In this document: positions 15,296-24,870 of the stretch, one piece after another
How the letters are laid out: every line of letters begins with the position of its first letter
How positions within the stretch are numbered: the first letter of the stretch is position 1
Assembly (NCBI RefSeq): GCF_011326735.1
Contig: NZ_JAANCN010000003.1
Coordinates: 186,001 to 250,000, forward strand
Source: Phycicoccus endophyticus
Lineage (GTDB): Bacteria > Actinomycetota > Actinomycetes > Actinomycetales > Dermatophilaceae
Direction of reading: 5' to 3'
DNA: 64,000 bases
Translations under genes and position numbers: made by a program
Notes under the pieces: generated by a model
The model's database searches: none
The model's input: only the letters and a program-made list of their open reading frames with translations
What the model was told of the DNA's origin: nothing

Positions 15296-16084
15296 ATGGA
15301 GATCCTCGTCAGCCCCGACCCGGACCGCACCGCCGAGCGTGCCGCCGAGGCGGTGCTCTCCGGCCTCGCCCGCACGCACTCCGGCGACCCCGTCCTCGGG
15401 CTCGCGACCGGCTCCTCGCCGCTGGGGCTCTACCGCGCCCTCGGCCGCGCCGTCGACGCCGGGCGGGCCGACTTCGGCACGACCCACGGCGTCGCCCTCG
15501 ACGAGTACGTCGGGCTGCCGCCCGGCCACCCCGAGGGGTACCGGCAGGTACTGCTGCGCGAGGTGTGCGGCGTCATCGGGCTCGCCCCCGAGCGGCTGGA
15601 GGTGCCCGACGGCTCGGCCGCTGGCTCCGCCGCGCTCGAGGCGGCCGCGGCTGCCTACGAGGCGCGCATCGCCGAGCTCGGCGGGGTCGACGTCCAGGTC
15701 CTCGGCATCGGCGCCAACGGCCATCTCGGCTTCAACGAGCCCGGGTCCGCCCTGACCTCGCGCACCCGGGTCAAGCGGCTCTCGGCACGCACCCGGCGGG
15801 ACAACGCGCGCTTCTTCACCGGCCTCGACGACGTGCCGACGCACTGCCTGACCCAGGGCCTCGGCACCATCCTCGAGGCCCGCCGGCTGGTCCTCGTCGC
15901 CACCGGCGACGGCAAGGCCGACGCCGTCGCGGCCGCGATCGAGGGGCCGCTCACCGCGTCGGTGCCGGCCTCGGTGCTGCAGTGGCACGCCGACACCGTC
16001 GTCTGCCTCGACGAGGCCGCCGCGGCCGGGCTGCGCAACCGGCAGTACTACGACGACTCCGCCGCGGGGCTCCCCGAGGGCTGA
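15296..16084 (+). CDS. nagB: Glucosamine-6-phosphate deaminase
   Basis: The 262-residue enzyme converts glucosamine 6-phosphate to fructose 6-phosphate and ammonia, the committed step of amino-sugar catabolism. It shows the phosphate loop LATGSSPLGLY (residues 36-46), LDEY with Asp69, and GIGANGHLGFNEP (137-149) holding His143 and Glu148. Asn141 replaces the Asp of the enterobacterial enzyme, as in short Gram-positive NagB proteins. It lies 96 bases after the GH3 gene on the same strand. nagA (GlcNAc-6-P deacetylase) and a kinase are not in this window. Its stop sits in a small inverted repeat shared with the convergent htpX stop. Confidence 0.93.
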   Translation: MEILVSPDPDRTAERAAEAVLSGLARTHSGDPVLGLATGSSPLGLYRALGRAVDAGRADFGTTHGVALDEYVGLPPGHPEGYRQVLLREVCGVIGLAPERLEVPDGSAAGSAALEAAAAAYEARIAELGGVDVQVLGIGANGHLGFNEPGSALTSRTRVKRLSARTRRDNARFFTGLDDVPTHCLTQGLGTILEARRLVLVATGDGKADAVAAAIEGPLTASVPASVLQWHADTVVCLDEAAAAGLRNRQYYDDSAAGLPEG

Positions 16085-16105
16085 GCCGGCGGCCGGCGCC
16101 GTGGC

Positions 16106-16987
16106 TCAGGGCTCGATGCGGTGCCCGTAGGCCATCTGCTCGAGCCGGGCGATCCGCTCGGCCATCGGCGGGTGGGTCGACATCAGCCGCGAGACGTCCT
16201 GGGCCCGGAACGGGTTGGCGATCATCATGTGGCTCGCGTTGACCAGCTGCCGGCTCGGGGCCAGTGGGGCCCGGGCCACCCCGAGCTCGAGCTTGCGCAG
16301 CGCGCCCGCGAGCGCCAGCGGGTCGCCGGTGAGGCGGGCGCCGTCCTCGTCGGCGTCGTACTCGCGCGTCCGCGAGATCGCCATCTGGACGACGACGGCG
16401 GCGATCGGCGCGAGGAGGGCCAGGGCCAGCCCGGCGAGCGGGTTGCGGTCCTCGTCGTCGCCACCGAAGAGTGCGGTGAAGGTGAGGAACTGGCCGATCG
16501 AGGAGATCACGCCGGCGATCGCCGCGGCGACCGACCCGGTGAGGATGTCGCGGTTGTACACGTGCATGAGCTCGTGCCCGAGGACGCCACGCAGCTCGCG
16601 CTCGTCGAGCAGCCCGAGGATGCCCTCGGTGCAGCACACGGCGGCGTGCTCGGGGTTGCGCCCGGTCGCGAAGGCGTTGGGCGCCTGGGTCGGGGAGACG
16701 TACAGCCGGGGCATCGGCTGGCTCGCGCGGGTGGAGAGCTCGCGGACGATCCGGTACATCTGCGGCGCCTGCGCCTCGGTGACCGGGTAGGCGTGCATCG
16801 CCCGGATGGCGAGCTTGTCGGAGTTCCAGTACCCGTAGGCGGTCGTCGCGAGGCCGATGAGCGCGAACAGCAGGATGAAGCCACTGCTGCCGGTGCCCTG
16901 GGCGAGGAACCACCCGATGACGAGCAGGATGGCCCACAGGCCGCCGAGGAGCCCGGCGGTCTTCAGGCCGTTGAAGTGGTTGTGCAT
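16106..16987 (-). CDS. htpX: HtpX-type membrane zinc metalloprotease (M48)
   Basis: This 293-residue protein has two N-terminal membrane helices (GLWAILLVIGWFLAQG and SGFILLFALIGLATTAYGYW), the zinc motif HELMH at 138-142, two further hydrophobic segments and the third-ligand region REYDADEDGARLTG. These define HtpX, an inner-membrane protease that degrades misfolded membrane proteins. Length is normal. It is the next gene downstream of nuoN' on the same strand, 58 bases away, and converges on nagB. Confidence 0.93.
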   Translation of the reverse strand: MHNHFNGLKTAGLLGGLWAILLVIGWFLAQGTGSSGFILLFALIGLATTAYGYWNSDKLAIRAMHAYPVTEAQAPQMYRIVRELSTRASQPMPRLYVSPTQAPNAFATGRNPEHAAVCCTEGILGLLDERELRGVLGHELMHVYNRDILTGSVAAAIAGVISSIGQFLTFTALFGGDDEDRNPLAGLALALLAPIAAVVVQMAISRTREYDADEDGARLTGDPLALAGALRKLELGVARAPLAPSRQLVNASHMMIANPFRAQDVSRLMSTHPPMAERIARLEQMAYGHRIEP

Positions 16988-17045
16988 GTCCGGTCAACGC
17001 TTCCGGGCGCCGATACAGTTCCGCGGGGCCGGGGCCCGCGCGGCC

Positions 17046-18506
17046 TCAGCCGACGGCCGTGAGCAGCAGGTGGGGCAGGACGCTCGCCACGGCGAGCAGC
17101 GCGGTCCCGACCACGAGGACGGTCGCGCTCGCCCACCCTCGTGGCGGTTCCCCGCCGGCGCGGGCGTCGCCCTCCCGCCGGGGACCGGGAAGGACCACGA
17201 GCCAGCGCAGGTAGACGGCGATCCCGAGGACGACCGCGACGACGGCGACGGCGACCATCGGCCAGACGCCCGCCGCAACCGGCGCGGAGACGGCGAGGAT
17301 CTTCACGACGAGACCCACCACGCCCGGTGGCAGGCCGGCGAGGACGAGCAGGGCCAGGGCCAGCGCGCCACCGGCGAGCGGGTCGCGGCGCAGCAGCCCC
17401 CGGGTCTGCTCCAGGGAGCGGGCGCCGGCCCGGGAGACGGCCGCGAAGGCGACGAGGGTCGCGGTGGCGTAGGTGAGCACGTACGCGGCGGCGGCGCGCA
17501 GGCCGTCCTCGCTCAGGGCGGTCAGGGGCAGCAGCACCCACCCGGCCTGGGCCACCGTGGACCAGGCGAGCAGCCGAGCCGGGTCCTCCTGACGCAGGGC
17601 GAGGACGGTGCCGAGCAGGAGGGAGAGAGCGGCCGGTAGCCCGAGGACGAGGGCCGGGCCCGGGCCGTCGACGACGCCGGCGAGCGCCGAGACGAGCACG
17701 AGGAGCGCGGCGGTGGCCGAGAGCTTGGAGGCGCCGGCGAGGAACGCCGTCGTGCCGAGGTCGGCCCGGGGGTAGACCTGCGGGGTCCACGCGTGGAAGG
17801 GGACGAGGGAGAGCTTGAACCCGAGCCCCGCGACGAGCAGCGCCACCGCCAGGGCGAGGACCGCCCGGCGCTGCGGGTCCTCCCAGGCGCCCGCGGCCGC
17901 GGCGGAGGAGAAGGTCGGCTCCCCGGTCGCGGTGAGCCAGAGGCCCGCCCCCAGGACGAGCAGGGCGAAGGACGCGAGCGAGGTGACGAGCAGGCCGAGG
18001 GCGCCGTGGGTGGCCGGGCGCGTGCCACGCAGCGCGACGAGGGCGACCACGGGCACCGTGGCCAGCTCGAGCGCCACGAGCCAGCCGCCGAGGTCGCGGG
18101 CCGCCGCCACGGCGACGCCGCCGGTGGTCGCGGCGAGCAGCAGGGTCGCGGTGACGGCGGTGTCCCGCCGCAGCGCCGCTGCCTCGTGGACGAGGGCGAG
18201 CGCCGCGGCCGCCGCGAGGAGGACTCCCGCCTGCAGTGCCGAGGCACGTGGCCCGGCGCTCCACAGGCAGGCGTCACCCGGCGCCGGCAGGCACAGCGTC
18301 CGCGCCGGGTCCTCCGCCGCGACGAGGGCGGCACGGACCGCCGCCACGGCCCCACCGACGAGCACGCAGGCGGCGACCGGCAGCGCCCAGCGCCCACCGG
18401 CCCGCCCGGGGGCCAGGGCGTCGCCCACGAGGAGGAGCACCACCCCGAGCACCGGCGCCAGCGCCGGGGCGAGGACGAGCAGGTCCACCGACACGACCGT
18501 GCTCAC
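17046..18506 (-). CDS. nuoN: NuoN-like antiporter subunit of second complex I set
   Basis: This 486-residue polytopic membrane protein belongs to the MrpA/NuoLMN antiporter-like family. It keeps the membrane lysine segment FKLSLVPFHAWTPQVYPRA and the later LAWSTVAQAGWVLLPL. It should be one of three proton-pumping subunits of a complex I-like enzyme. GTG 18506 is chosen because it overlaps the nuoM' stop by four bases (GTGA), as at nearly every junction in this cluster. It is the last gene of the nuoC'HIJKLMN' run. It is a separate copy from nuoN at 47086-48660. Confidence 0.88.
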   Translation of the reverse strand: MSTVVSVDLLVLAPALAPVLGVVLLLVGDALAPGRAGGRWALPVAACVLVGGAVAAVRAALVAAEDPARTLCLPAPGDACLWSAGPRASALQAGVLLAAAAALALVHEAAALRRDTAVTATLLLAATTGGVAVAAARDLGGWLVALELATVPVVALVALRGTRPATHGALGLLVTSLASFALLVLGAGLWLTATGEPTFSSAAAAGAWEDPQRRAVLALAVALLVAGLGFKLSLVPFHAWTPQVYPRADLGTTAFLAGASKLSATAALLVLVSALAGVVDGPGPALVLGLPAALSLLLGTVLALRQEDPARLLAWSTVAQAGWVLLPLTALSEDGLRAAAAYVLTYATATLVAFAAVSRAGARSLEQTRGLLRRDPLAGGALALALLVLAGLPPGVVGLVVKILAVSAPVAAGVWPMVAVAVVAVVLGIAVYLRWLVVLPGPRREGDARAGGEPPRGWASATVLVVGTALLAVASVLPHLLLTAVG

Positions 18507-19984
18507 CGCAGGCCTCCGAGACCGGCCACGGCGTCGGCAGTGGACGAGAGCACGAGCATCGGGGCGACGCCGAGGACGACGACGGCGCCCGCGAGCGTCA
18601 CGAGGACCCACCGCTCGACGCCGACCGCGTCGGTCCCCGTGCCGGCGTCCGCGGCCGGGCGGTCTCCCGCCCAGACCAGGCCGGCGACCCGCAGGGCGTA
18701 CGCGGCCGCGAGCGCCGCGCCGACGGCGGCGAGGACCGCGGCGGCGACGAACACTCCGCGCGGGCGGTCACCCGCGGGCGCCCACGCCGAGTAGAGCGCG
18801 AGCAGCTCTCCCCAGAACGTCGCCAGGCCGGGCAGCCCGAGGCTCGCCGCGAGGCCGACGACGAGAGCCAGCCCGAGCCGCGGCGAGGTCTCCCGCAGGG
18901 CGGGCCGGCGGACCGCGAGGTCGACGCTTCCCCACCGCTGCTTGAGCCCACCGACGAGGACGAACAACAGCGCGGCGACCAGACCGTGGGCGACGTTGGC
19001 GAGCAGCGCCGCCTGCACCCCGGTCTCGGACCCGCTCGCGAGCGCGAGGACGACGAACCCCATGTGCGCGACCGACGAGTACGCCACGAGCCGCTTCAGG
19101 TCGCGCTCGACGAGGCACACGAGCCCGCCCCAGACGACACCGACCGCCCCGGCGACGGCGAGCACCGGCGCCAGGCGGCCGAACCCGTCCGGCACGGTGG
19201 CGAGCGGCAGCCGGACCAGGCCGTAGGTCCCCATCTTCAGCAGCACGGCCGCGAGGAGCACCGACCCCGCGGTCGGCGCCGTCGTGTGGGCCGGCGGCAG
19301 CCACGTGTGCAGGGGCAGGACCGGCACCTTGACGGCGAGCCCGAGGACGAGCAGGAGTGCGACGGCGAGCTGCCGGCCGGGGCCGAGGGCCGCGCCGGCA
19401 CCGTCGGCGAGCTCGCGCAGGTCCGCGGTGCCGGTGGAGACCACGAGCAGGAGGATGCCGACGAGCAGCGTGCTCGAGCCCGCCGCCGTGTACAGGACGA
19501 ACCGCCCGGCGGCGTCGGCGCGGGCGCGCGGGTCGCGTCGGTCGCCGTAGCGGCCGACGAGCACCCACATGGGGACGAGCACGACCTCGAAGGCGACGAG
19601 GAAGAGCACCGCGTCCCGGGCGGTGAACGTCGCGAGCGCCCCCGTCTCGACGAGCAGGAGGCAGCCGAGGTAGCCCGCGGGGCTGCCCCCCGGCGGCAGC
19701 TCGACCCACGCGTGCGCCGTGACGACAAGCCCGATGCCGGCGGTGAGCAGCAGCAGCGGGGCCGAGATGCCGTCGGCGGCGAAGGACCAGCGCAGCCCGA
19801 GCTCGGGCAGCCAGGCACGGTCGACCTGCGAGCCGGTGACGAGCACAAGGACCGCGAGCACCGCGGTGCCGAGGGCGCTCGCCGCGGCCAGCGGGCGCGC
19901 CAGCCGGGGCGGCGTGGCGCGCCCGGCGGTGACGAGCCACAGCCCGGCCGCCGCGGGGAGGGCGAGCAGCAGGCTCACGACCAT
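18503..19984 (-). CDS. nuoM: NuoM-like antiporter subunit of second complex I set
   Basis: The 493-residue protein shows the NuoM signature VKVPVLPLHTWLPPAHTTAP, with the Lys and His of the proton channel. It also has ERDLKRLVAYSSVAHMGFVV and about 14 membrane helices. The quinone-free membrane arm role is proton translocation. ATG 19984 (MVVSLLLALP) overlaps the nuoL' stop by ten bases; a GTG two codons later would give the usual GTGA overlap, so the exact start is uncertain by two residues. It differs in sequence from the main NuoM at 48657-50195. Confidence 0.88.
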   Translation of the reverse strand: MVVSLLLALPAAAGLWLVTAGRATPPRLARPLAAASALGTAVLAVLVLVTGSQVDRAWLPELGLRWSFAADGISAPLLLLTAGIGLVVTAHAWVELPPGGSPAGYLGCLLLVETGALATFTARDAVLFLVAFEVVLVPMWVLVGRYGDRRDPRARADAAGRFVLYTAAGSSTLLVGILLLVVSTGTADLRELADGAGAALGPGRQLAVALLLVLGLAVKVPVLPLHTWLPPAHTTAPTAGSVLLAAVLLKMGTYGLVRLPLATVPDGFGRLAPVLAVAGAVGVVWGGLVCLVERDLKRLVAYSSVAHMGFVVLALASGSETGVQAALLANVAHGLVAALLFVLVGGLKQRWGSVDLAVRRPALRETSPRLGLALVVGLAASLGLPGLATFWGELLALYSAWAPAGDRPRGVFVAAAVLAAVGAALAAAYALRVAGLVWAGDRPAADAGTGTDAVGVERWVLVTLAGAVVVLGVAPMLVLSSTADAVAGLGGLR

Positions 19985-21852
19985 CCCAGCACCCCCACGG
20001 CGCCGAGGAGCAGTGCACCACCGACGACGAGCCCCACCGCGGTGCTCGACCGCTCCCCCCGGTGCAACCGGGAGCCCAGCCAGCCGGCCGCGCGGGTGGC
20101 GAGCGCCGTCCCGCGCACGTAGCCGTCGACGACCTCGGTGTCGACGTAGGCGACGACCCGGGCCAGGCGGAGGACCGGTCGGGCGACGACGCGCCGGTAG
20201 AGACCGTCGACGCCGAGGCCGCGGTCGGCGTACGGGACGAGGCGGCGCGCGAGGACCTCGGCGGGGTCGCGGTCCAGGCCGCCGACGAGCGCGAGCGCGA
20301 CCCCGACCCCGACGACGAGGACGGTGAGGACGAGCCACAGCAGGGACACCTGGTGCAGGGCGAAGGACCCGGTGAGCACGACGAGCCCGCCGAGGACGGA
20401 CGCCCCGGTGAGCGCCCACAGCACGGCGGGCGCGGCCGGGGTGACCGTGCCGGCCCGCGGCCGGTCGCGCCGGTGGGCCGTGAGGAGGAGGTAGCCGCGG
20501 GTGGCGTACGCGGCGGTGGCCGCCGAGGTGAGCACGAGGGCGACGAGCACGAGCACCCCCGGCCCGTCGCCGGCGACCGCACCGTCGTAGGCCGCTGCGA
20601 GCACGTGCTCCTTGGAGACCCCGCCGACGACGAGCGGCACCCCGGCGAGCGAGAGGAACCCCACGAGGAGCGCCGCCCGCAGGACCGGCGTGGCGCTCGC
20701 GCTCCCGCGCATCCGGACCGCGGCGGTGCCCCCCGCCGCGACCGCCGCCCAGCCCAGCGCGAGGAAGAGCAGCGACTTGAACAGGGCGTGCGACCACAGG
20801 TGCAGCAGGCCGGCGTCGGGGCCGTCAGCGGGTGGCGCGGCGGCGACCGCCGAGAGCATGACGCCCACCTGGCTGACCGTCGACCAGGCGAGCATCCGCT
20901 TCAGGTCGCTCTGGGCGAAGGCGAGCACGGCCGCGAGCAGCATCGAGACCGACACCGCGACGCCGAGCACCCAGCGGGCCGTCGGGCTGTCGGCGAGCAG
21001 CGGGTGCAGGCCCGCGAGCACGACGGTGCCGGCCGCGACCATCGTCGCCGCGTGGATGAGCGCGCTCGCGGGCGTCGGGCCCTCCATGGCGTCCGGCAGC
21101 CAGTCCTGGAACGGGACCTGCGCCGACTTGCCGAGGACCCCGACGACGAGGAGGACGAGCAGGACGGTCCGCGCGCGGCCGTCGGGGGCGTCGCACGCCC
21201 CGAGCGCCTCCGGCAGGGGGGCACCGGCGGCGAGCTGCTCCTGCAGGCAGCCGGTCGGCTCCCGCCAGGCCCCGACCACCCCGGACAGCCCGCTCGTCCC
21301 CGCGCCGGCGACGAAGCCGACGACCCCGAGGACGAAGCCGATGTCGGCCACCCGGGTCACGAGGAAGGCCTTGAGGGCGGCGCGGCGGGCCTCCGGGCGC
21401 CGGGACCAGTGCCCGATGAGCAGGTAGGAGCACCAGCCCATGACCTCCCAGCCGACGAGCGTCAGGACGAGGTCGGCGGACACGACGACGAGCAGCATCG
21501 CGGCGGTGAAGAGCGAGACGGTCGCCGCGAACTGTCCGTAGCGGTCGTCGGCCCCGAGGTACCACGTCGAGTAGGCCTGCACGGCCAGGGCGACGAGCGC
21601 GACGACGGTGGCGACCGCGAGCCGGGCGGGGTCGGTGGCCGTGGCGAGGGGCAGATCGAGCCCGCCGACCGGCAGGTCGAGCACGTGCCCGGCGGTGCTG
21701 CCCGGCTCGAGCACCCAGGCGATGCCGGCGAGCAGCAGGGTCAGACCGCCGGCGAGCACGGCCACCGCACCGGCCCACCGGTCCTCGCGCCGGACCACCA
21801 CCCCGACGAGCGAGGCGAGGGCGGGCACCGCGACGAGCAGCCAGGGGCTCAC
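19975..21852 (-). CDS. nuoL: NuoL-like antiporter subunit of second complex I set
   Basis: The 625-residue protein is a NuoL homologue: LVGWEVMGWCSYLLIGHW, GKSAQVPFQDWLPDAMEGPT with the channel Lys, [12 protein letters not shown], and a C-terminal hydrophobic region that would form the lateral helix. It is the distal proton-pumping subunit. GTG 21852 overlaps the nuoK' stop (GTGA). It is about 22 residues shorter than the main NuoL (647). Confidence 0.9.
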   Translation of the reverse strand: MSPWLLVAVPALASLVGVVVRREDRWAGAVAVLAGGLTLLLAGIAWVLEPGSTAGHVLDLPVGGLDLPLATATDPARLAVATVVALVALAVQAYSTWYLGADDRYGQFAATVSLFTAAMLLVVVSADLVLTLVGWEVMGWCSYLLIGHWSRRPEARRAALKAFLVTRVADIGFVLGVVGFVAGAGTSGLSGVVGAWREPTGCLQEQLAAGAPLPEALGACDAPDGRARTVLLVLLVVGVLGKSAQVPFQDWLPDAMEGPTPASALIHAATMVAAGTVVLAGLHPLLADSPTARWVLGVAVSVSMLLAAVLAFAQSDLKRMLAWSTVSQVGVMLSAVAAAPPADGPDAGLLHLWSHALFKSLLFLALGWAAVAAGGTAAVRMRGSASATPVLRAALLVGFLSLAGVPLVVGGVSKEHVLAAAYDGAVAGDGPGVLVLVALVLTSAATAAYATRGYLLLTAHRRDRPRAGTVTPAAPAVLWALTGASVLGGLVVLTGSFALHQVSLLWLVLTVLVVGVGVALALVGGLDRDPAEVLARRLVPYADRGLGVDGLYRRVVARPVLRLARVVAYVDTEVVDGYVRGTALATRAAGWLGSRLHRGERSSTAVGLVVGGALLLGAVGVLGWS

Positions 21853-22163
21853 GGCGCGTCCTGCGCGGTGGCCGGGGCGTCGAGGTCGATGCTGCCCCGT
21901 GCCCGGAATGCGGCGAGGACGACGGCGAGCGCGACGACGACCTCGGCGGCGGCGACCGTGACGACGAACAGGGGCAGGACGCTGCCGGCCGCCCACCGGT
22001 CGGCGCCGGCGGCCTGGGTCGTCACGAGGAGGACGAGCCCGCCGCTGAGCACGAGCTCGACCCCGACGAGCAGCAGGACCGCGTTCCGGCGCACGGCGAC
22101 CCCGGCGACGCCGAGACCGACGAGCACGGCGGCGAGCAGGTACGGCCCGAGCAGGTGGATCAC
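21849..22163 (-). CDS. nuoK: NuoK-like subunit of second complex I set
   Basis: The 104-residue membrane protein has three helices and the family pattern RRNAVLLLVGVELVLSG, with the conserved membrane Glu, and [15 protein letters not shown] with the second Glu. Both acidic residues are essential in proton transfer of known NuoK. GTG 22163 overlaps the nuoJ' stop. Confidence 0.9.
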   Translation of the reverse strand: MIHLLGPYLLAAVLVGLGVAGVAVRRNAVLLLVGVELVLSGGLVLLVTTQAAGADRWAAGSVLPLFVVTVAAAEVVVALAVVLAAFRARGSIDLDAPATAQDAP

Positions 22164-22678
22164 GGCACGGCCTTCGGGTCTCGGGACCGGTGGCCGCGGG
22201 CCACCGCGAGGGCGCCGACGAGCGCCGCGAGGAGGAGCAGGGAGAGCAGCTCGAAGGGCCACACCCACGTCCCGAAGAGCTCGCCGGCGACCTGCGTCGT
22301 CGTGACCTGCGCCCGGTCGACGGACCCGTCCGCGAGCGGCACGAGCACGCTGGCGAGCAGACCCGCGCTCGCGAGCCCGAGCAGACCGGCGCCGACCGCC
22401 CGCCACGGTCCCACGGCGTGCGCGAGGTCCGGGCCGGCCGGTGCGCGGGTGAGCATGAGCGCGAACAGGACGAGCACGACGACCGCGCCGACGTAGACGA
22501 GGACGAGGACGAGGGCGACGAGCTCGGCGCCGAGGACGAGGAGGGCCCCGGCGACCCCGAGCAGCGCCACGACGAGCCACAGCGCGGCGTGGACCACGTG
22601 CCGGGTGACGACCGCGAGCAGGCCGCCGAGGACCGCGAGCACCGCGCTCGCCGCGAAGGCGGTGTCCAGGGCGGTCAC
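22160..22678 (-). CDS. nuoJ: NuoJ-like subunit of second complex I set
   Basis: The 172-residue protein has five membrane helices and the NuoJ motif [20 protein letters not shown] (helix 3, pi-bulge region). GTG 22678 overlaps the nuoI' stop by four bases. It lacks the long C-terminal tail of the main NuoJ (256 residues) in this window. Confidence 0.88.
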   Translation of the reverse strand: MTALDTAFAASAVLAVLGGLLAVVTRHVVHAALWLVVALLGVAGALLVLGAELVALVLVLVYVGAVVVLVLFALMLTRAPAGPDLAHAVGPWRAVGAGLLGLASAGLLASVLVPLADGSVDRAQVTTTQVAGELFGTWVWPFELLSLLLLAALVGALAVARGHRSRDPKAVP

Positions 22679-23292
22679 GACGGCTCCTGCGGTGGCGGGT
22701 CGCGCACGACCCTCGGTCGTACGGTCCGTGGCGGCCGGGTGCCTCCGCCCCCGACGAGCCCGGTGCCGCGGGCCGGGCGGTTGGCCGCCGCCACCTCGCC
22801 GGGCTCGGCCGCGCGCTCGTCGAGCGCGGGCGGCGGCGGCACGGTGGCCATCCATCCCCCGAGCCGGTCCTTCTCGTGCAGCAGGTCGCGGATGTCGGTC
22901 TCGGCGTACTCGAACTGGGGGCTCCAGAAGAGGGCGTCGAAGGGGCAGACCTCGACGCAGATGCCGCAGTACATGCACAGCGAGAAGTCGATGGCGAAGC
23001 GGTCGAGGACGTTGCGCTGGCGTTCCCGTCCGCCCGGGGTGGCCGCGGGGAGGGTCTCCTTGTGCGAGTCGATGTAGATGCACCAGTCGGGGCACTCCCG
23101 GGCGCAGAGCATGCACGAGGTGCAGTTCTCCTCGAGCAGGGCGATCACCCCGCGGCTGCGCGGGGGCAGCGTCGGTGCGACGTCGGGGTACTCCGCGGTG
23201 TGGCTCGGGCGCACCGCGGTGCGCGCGGTGGCGGCCAGCCCCTTGAGCACGCCCGGCAGGCCACCGCGGCCGCGTCGGTCCCTGGCGCTCAC
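22675..23292 (-). CDS. nuoI: NuoI-like 2[4Fe-4S] subunit of second complex I set
   Basis: The 205-residue protein has two 4Fe-4S motifs, [12 protein letters not shown] and [12 protein letters not shown], which carry clusters N6a/N6b in complex I. The N-terminus ([20 protein letters not shown]) and a proline-rich C-terminus differ from the main NuoI. It passes electrons to NuoB. In a complex without NuoE/F/G this subunit could be the electron entry point, for example from ferredoxin; that is inference. GTG 23292 overlaps the nuoH' stop. Confidence 0.9.
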   Translation of the reverse strand: MSARDRRGRGGLPGVLKGLAATARTAVRPSHTAEYPDVAPTLPPRSRGVIALLEENCTSCMLCARECPDWCIYIDSHKETLPAATPGGRERQRNVLDRFAIDFSLCMYCGICVEVCPFDALFWSPQFEYAETDIRDLLHEKDRLGGWMATVPPPPALDERAAEPGEVAAANRPARGTGLVGGGGTRPPRTVRPRVVRDPPPQEPS

Positions 23293-24245
23293 CACCCGGC
23301 CACCACCCCGGCCGCGGTGAGCACGACCTGGGCCAGCGCGAGCGGCAGCAGCCACAGCCAGGCCAGCCGTTGCAGCTGGTCCTCGCGCAGCCGGGGCCAC
23401 GACACCCGCACCCAGATCACCGCGAGCGCGACGAGCAGACCCTTGCCGAGCGTCCACAACCAGCCGAGCGCGTCGGGGAGCGGGCCGTGCCAGCCCCCGA
23501 GCCAGAGGACGGCGAAGAGCAGGGACACGACGACGATCCCGGCGTACTCGGCGAGCAGGAAGAACGCGAAGCGCAGCCCCGTGTACTCGGTCCAGGCGCC
23601 CATGACGAGCTCGGCGTCGGCCACGGGCATGTCGAAGGGTGGGCGCTGCAGCTCGGCGACCCCCGCGAGGAGGAAGACGAGCGCCCCGGGCAGCTGCCAC
23701 AGCAGCCACCAGGGGCTCCACCGCTCGGCGAGGGTGGCCAGCGAGAGCGAGCCCCCGGCGAGCGCCACCGAGGCCACCGCGAGCACGAGCGGCAGCTCGT
23801 AGGAGACCAGCTGGGCGGCGGCCCGCAGCCCGCCGATGAGCGAGTACTTGTTCCCGCTGGACCACCCCGCCATGAGGGTGCCGAGCGCGCCGACGGACGT
23901 CGCGGCGAGGACGAGCAGGACCGACCCGGGGACCTCCAGCGCTGCGACGCCCGGGTGGACGGGGAGGGCCGCGAGCGCGACGAGGTAGGGCACGAGGGCG
24001 ACGGCCGGCGCCAGCCGGAAGACCCAACGGTCGGCCGCCGCCGGCACGAGGTCCTCCTTCTGGACGAACTTCACCCCGTCGGCGACCAGCTGCGCCCAGC
24101 CGTGGAAGCCACCGGCGTACATGGGCCCGAGCCGGCCCTGCATGTGCGCCATGACCTTGTGCTCGGCCTGGCCGACGACCAGCGGCAGCACGAGGAAGGC
24201 CGCGAGTGCCGCGACGGCCCGGGCGACCACCTCGAGCAGGGTCAT
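23289..24245 (-). CDS. nuoH: NuoH-like subunit of second complex I set
   Basis: The 318-residue membrane protein has the NuoH quinone-site loops [20 protein letters not shown] and [10 protein letters not shown]. Later come [30 protein letters not shown] and [20 protein letters not shown]. It links the membrane pump to the quinone cavity. ATG 24245 overlaps the nuoC' stop directly (ATGA), so no nuoD gene lies at the position where it normally would. Confidence 0.92.
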   Translation of the reverse strand: MTLLEVVARAVAALAAFLVLPLVVGQAEHKVMAHMQGRLGPMYAGGFHGWAQLVADGVKFVQKEDLVPAAADRWVFRLAPAVALVPYLVALAALPVHPGVAALEVPGSVLLVLAATSVGALGTLMAGWSSGNKYSLIGGLRAAAQLVSYELPLVLAVASVALAGGSLSLATLAERWSPWWLLWQLPGALVFLLAGVAELQRPPFDMPVADAELVMGAWTEYTGLRFAFFLLAEYAGIVVVSLLFAVLWLGGWHGPLPDALGWLWTLGKGLLVALAVIWVRVSWPRLREDQLQRLAWLWLLPLALAQVVLTAAGVVAGW

Positions 24246-24763
24246 CGCGGGCCCCACTCCGGCGGCGGCACCCCGGCGGCCTGGACGCGGCGGCGGCTCG
24301 GGGAGCGCGCGGACTCGTGCCCCTCCCCCGGCTCCTTCCCACCGGGCCACGGCTTGCTCGCCCGGGCGGCCAGCTGGAAGGACTTGCGCAGCGGGGTGCC
24401 CTCGAAGCCGTCGGGCAGCAGGAGGGGTCGCAGGCCGAGCCCGGTGCCGTCCTCGAAGCCGGCGAACTCGATGCCGAACATCTCGTGGGTCTCCCGTTCG
24501 TGCCACGCGGCGCCGGCGAAGACCTCGGTGACCGACTCCAGGGCCTCCCCGTCGGCGACCCGGGTGACGAGCAGCAGCCCGCGCAGCGCCCCCGGGCTCG
24601 TCACGTCGTAGAGGTGGCACACGACGTCGAAGCCCGGGCCCGGATCCTCGTAGGTGCGGTCGACGGCACTGAGCCAGTCGAGGAAGGCATAGCCCTCGTC
24701 GCGGGCGGTGGCCACCGCGGCGCGCCAGGCACCCGGCTCGACCGTCCTCGTCTCGTCCGCCAC
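24242..24763 (-). CDS. nuoC: NuoC-like 30-kDa subunit of second complex I set
   Basis: The 173-residue protein carries the 30-kDa subunit signature [17 protein letters not shown] and [12 protein letters not shown]. NuoC sits in the peripheral arm beside NuoD. It is a stand-alone NuoC, not a NuoCD fusion, and it is shorter than the main NuoC (278 residues) because it lacks that protein's charged N-terminal extension. The GTG at 24763 is seven bases after a TAGGCT hexamer on the minus strand (24776-24771), suggesting a leaderless mRNA for the whole nuoC'-N' run. Confidence 0.9.
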   Translation of the reverse strand: MADETRTVEPGAWRAAVATARDEGYAFLDWLSAVDRTYEDPGPGFDVVCHLYDVTSPGALRGLLLVTRVADGEALESVTEVFAGAAWHERETHEMFGIEFAGFEDGTGLGLRPLLLPDGFEGTPLRKSFQLAARASKPWPGGKEPGEGHESARSPSRRRVQAAGVPPPEWGPR

Positions 24764-24770
24764 GCCCGGC

Positions 24771-24776
24771 AGCCTA
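24771..24776 (-). promoter_or_regulatory. -10 box of a probable leaderless promoter (nuoC' operon)
   Basis: Minus-strand TAGGCT is followed by seven bases and the GTG of nuoC'. There is no Shine-Dalgarno sequence. The 107-base region between nuoC' and the divergent small gene holds this and the plus-strand TACGAT box. Confidence 0.5.
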
Positions 24777-24858
24777 GCGAGCAGGACGCCTCCCGGGCCG
24801 CCCGGACCACGGCGGTGTGGACCGTCCCGAAGCCCCGCGGGGGCTGCCCCGGCCGGCC

Positions 24859-24864
24859 TACGAT
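24859..24864 (+). promoter_or_regulatory. -10 box of a probable leaderless promoter (small unknown gene)
   Basis: TACGAT lies six bases before the GTG at 24871, with no ribosome-binding site in between. It supports the start chosen for that gene. Confidence 0.45.
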
Positions 24865-24870
24865 GACGGG

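Noticed and set aside
15296-16084. Asn141 in NagB as loss of a catalytic Asp
   Set aside because: Short Gram-positive NagB enzymes have Asn at this place in GxNGHxGFNEP, so it is normal for the subfamily.
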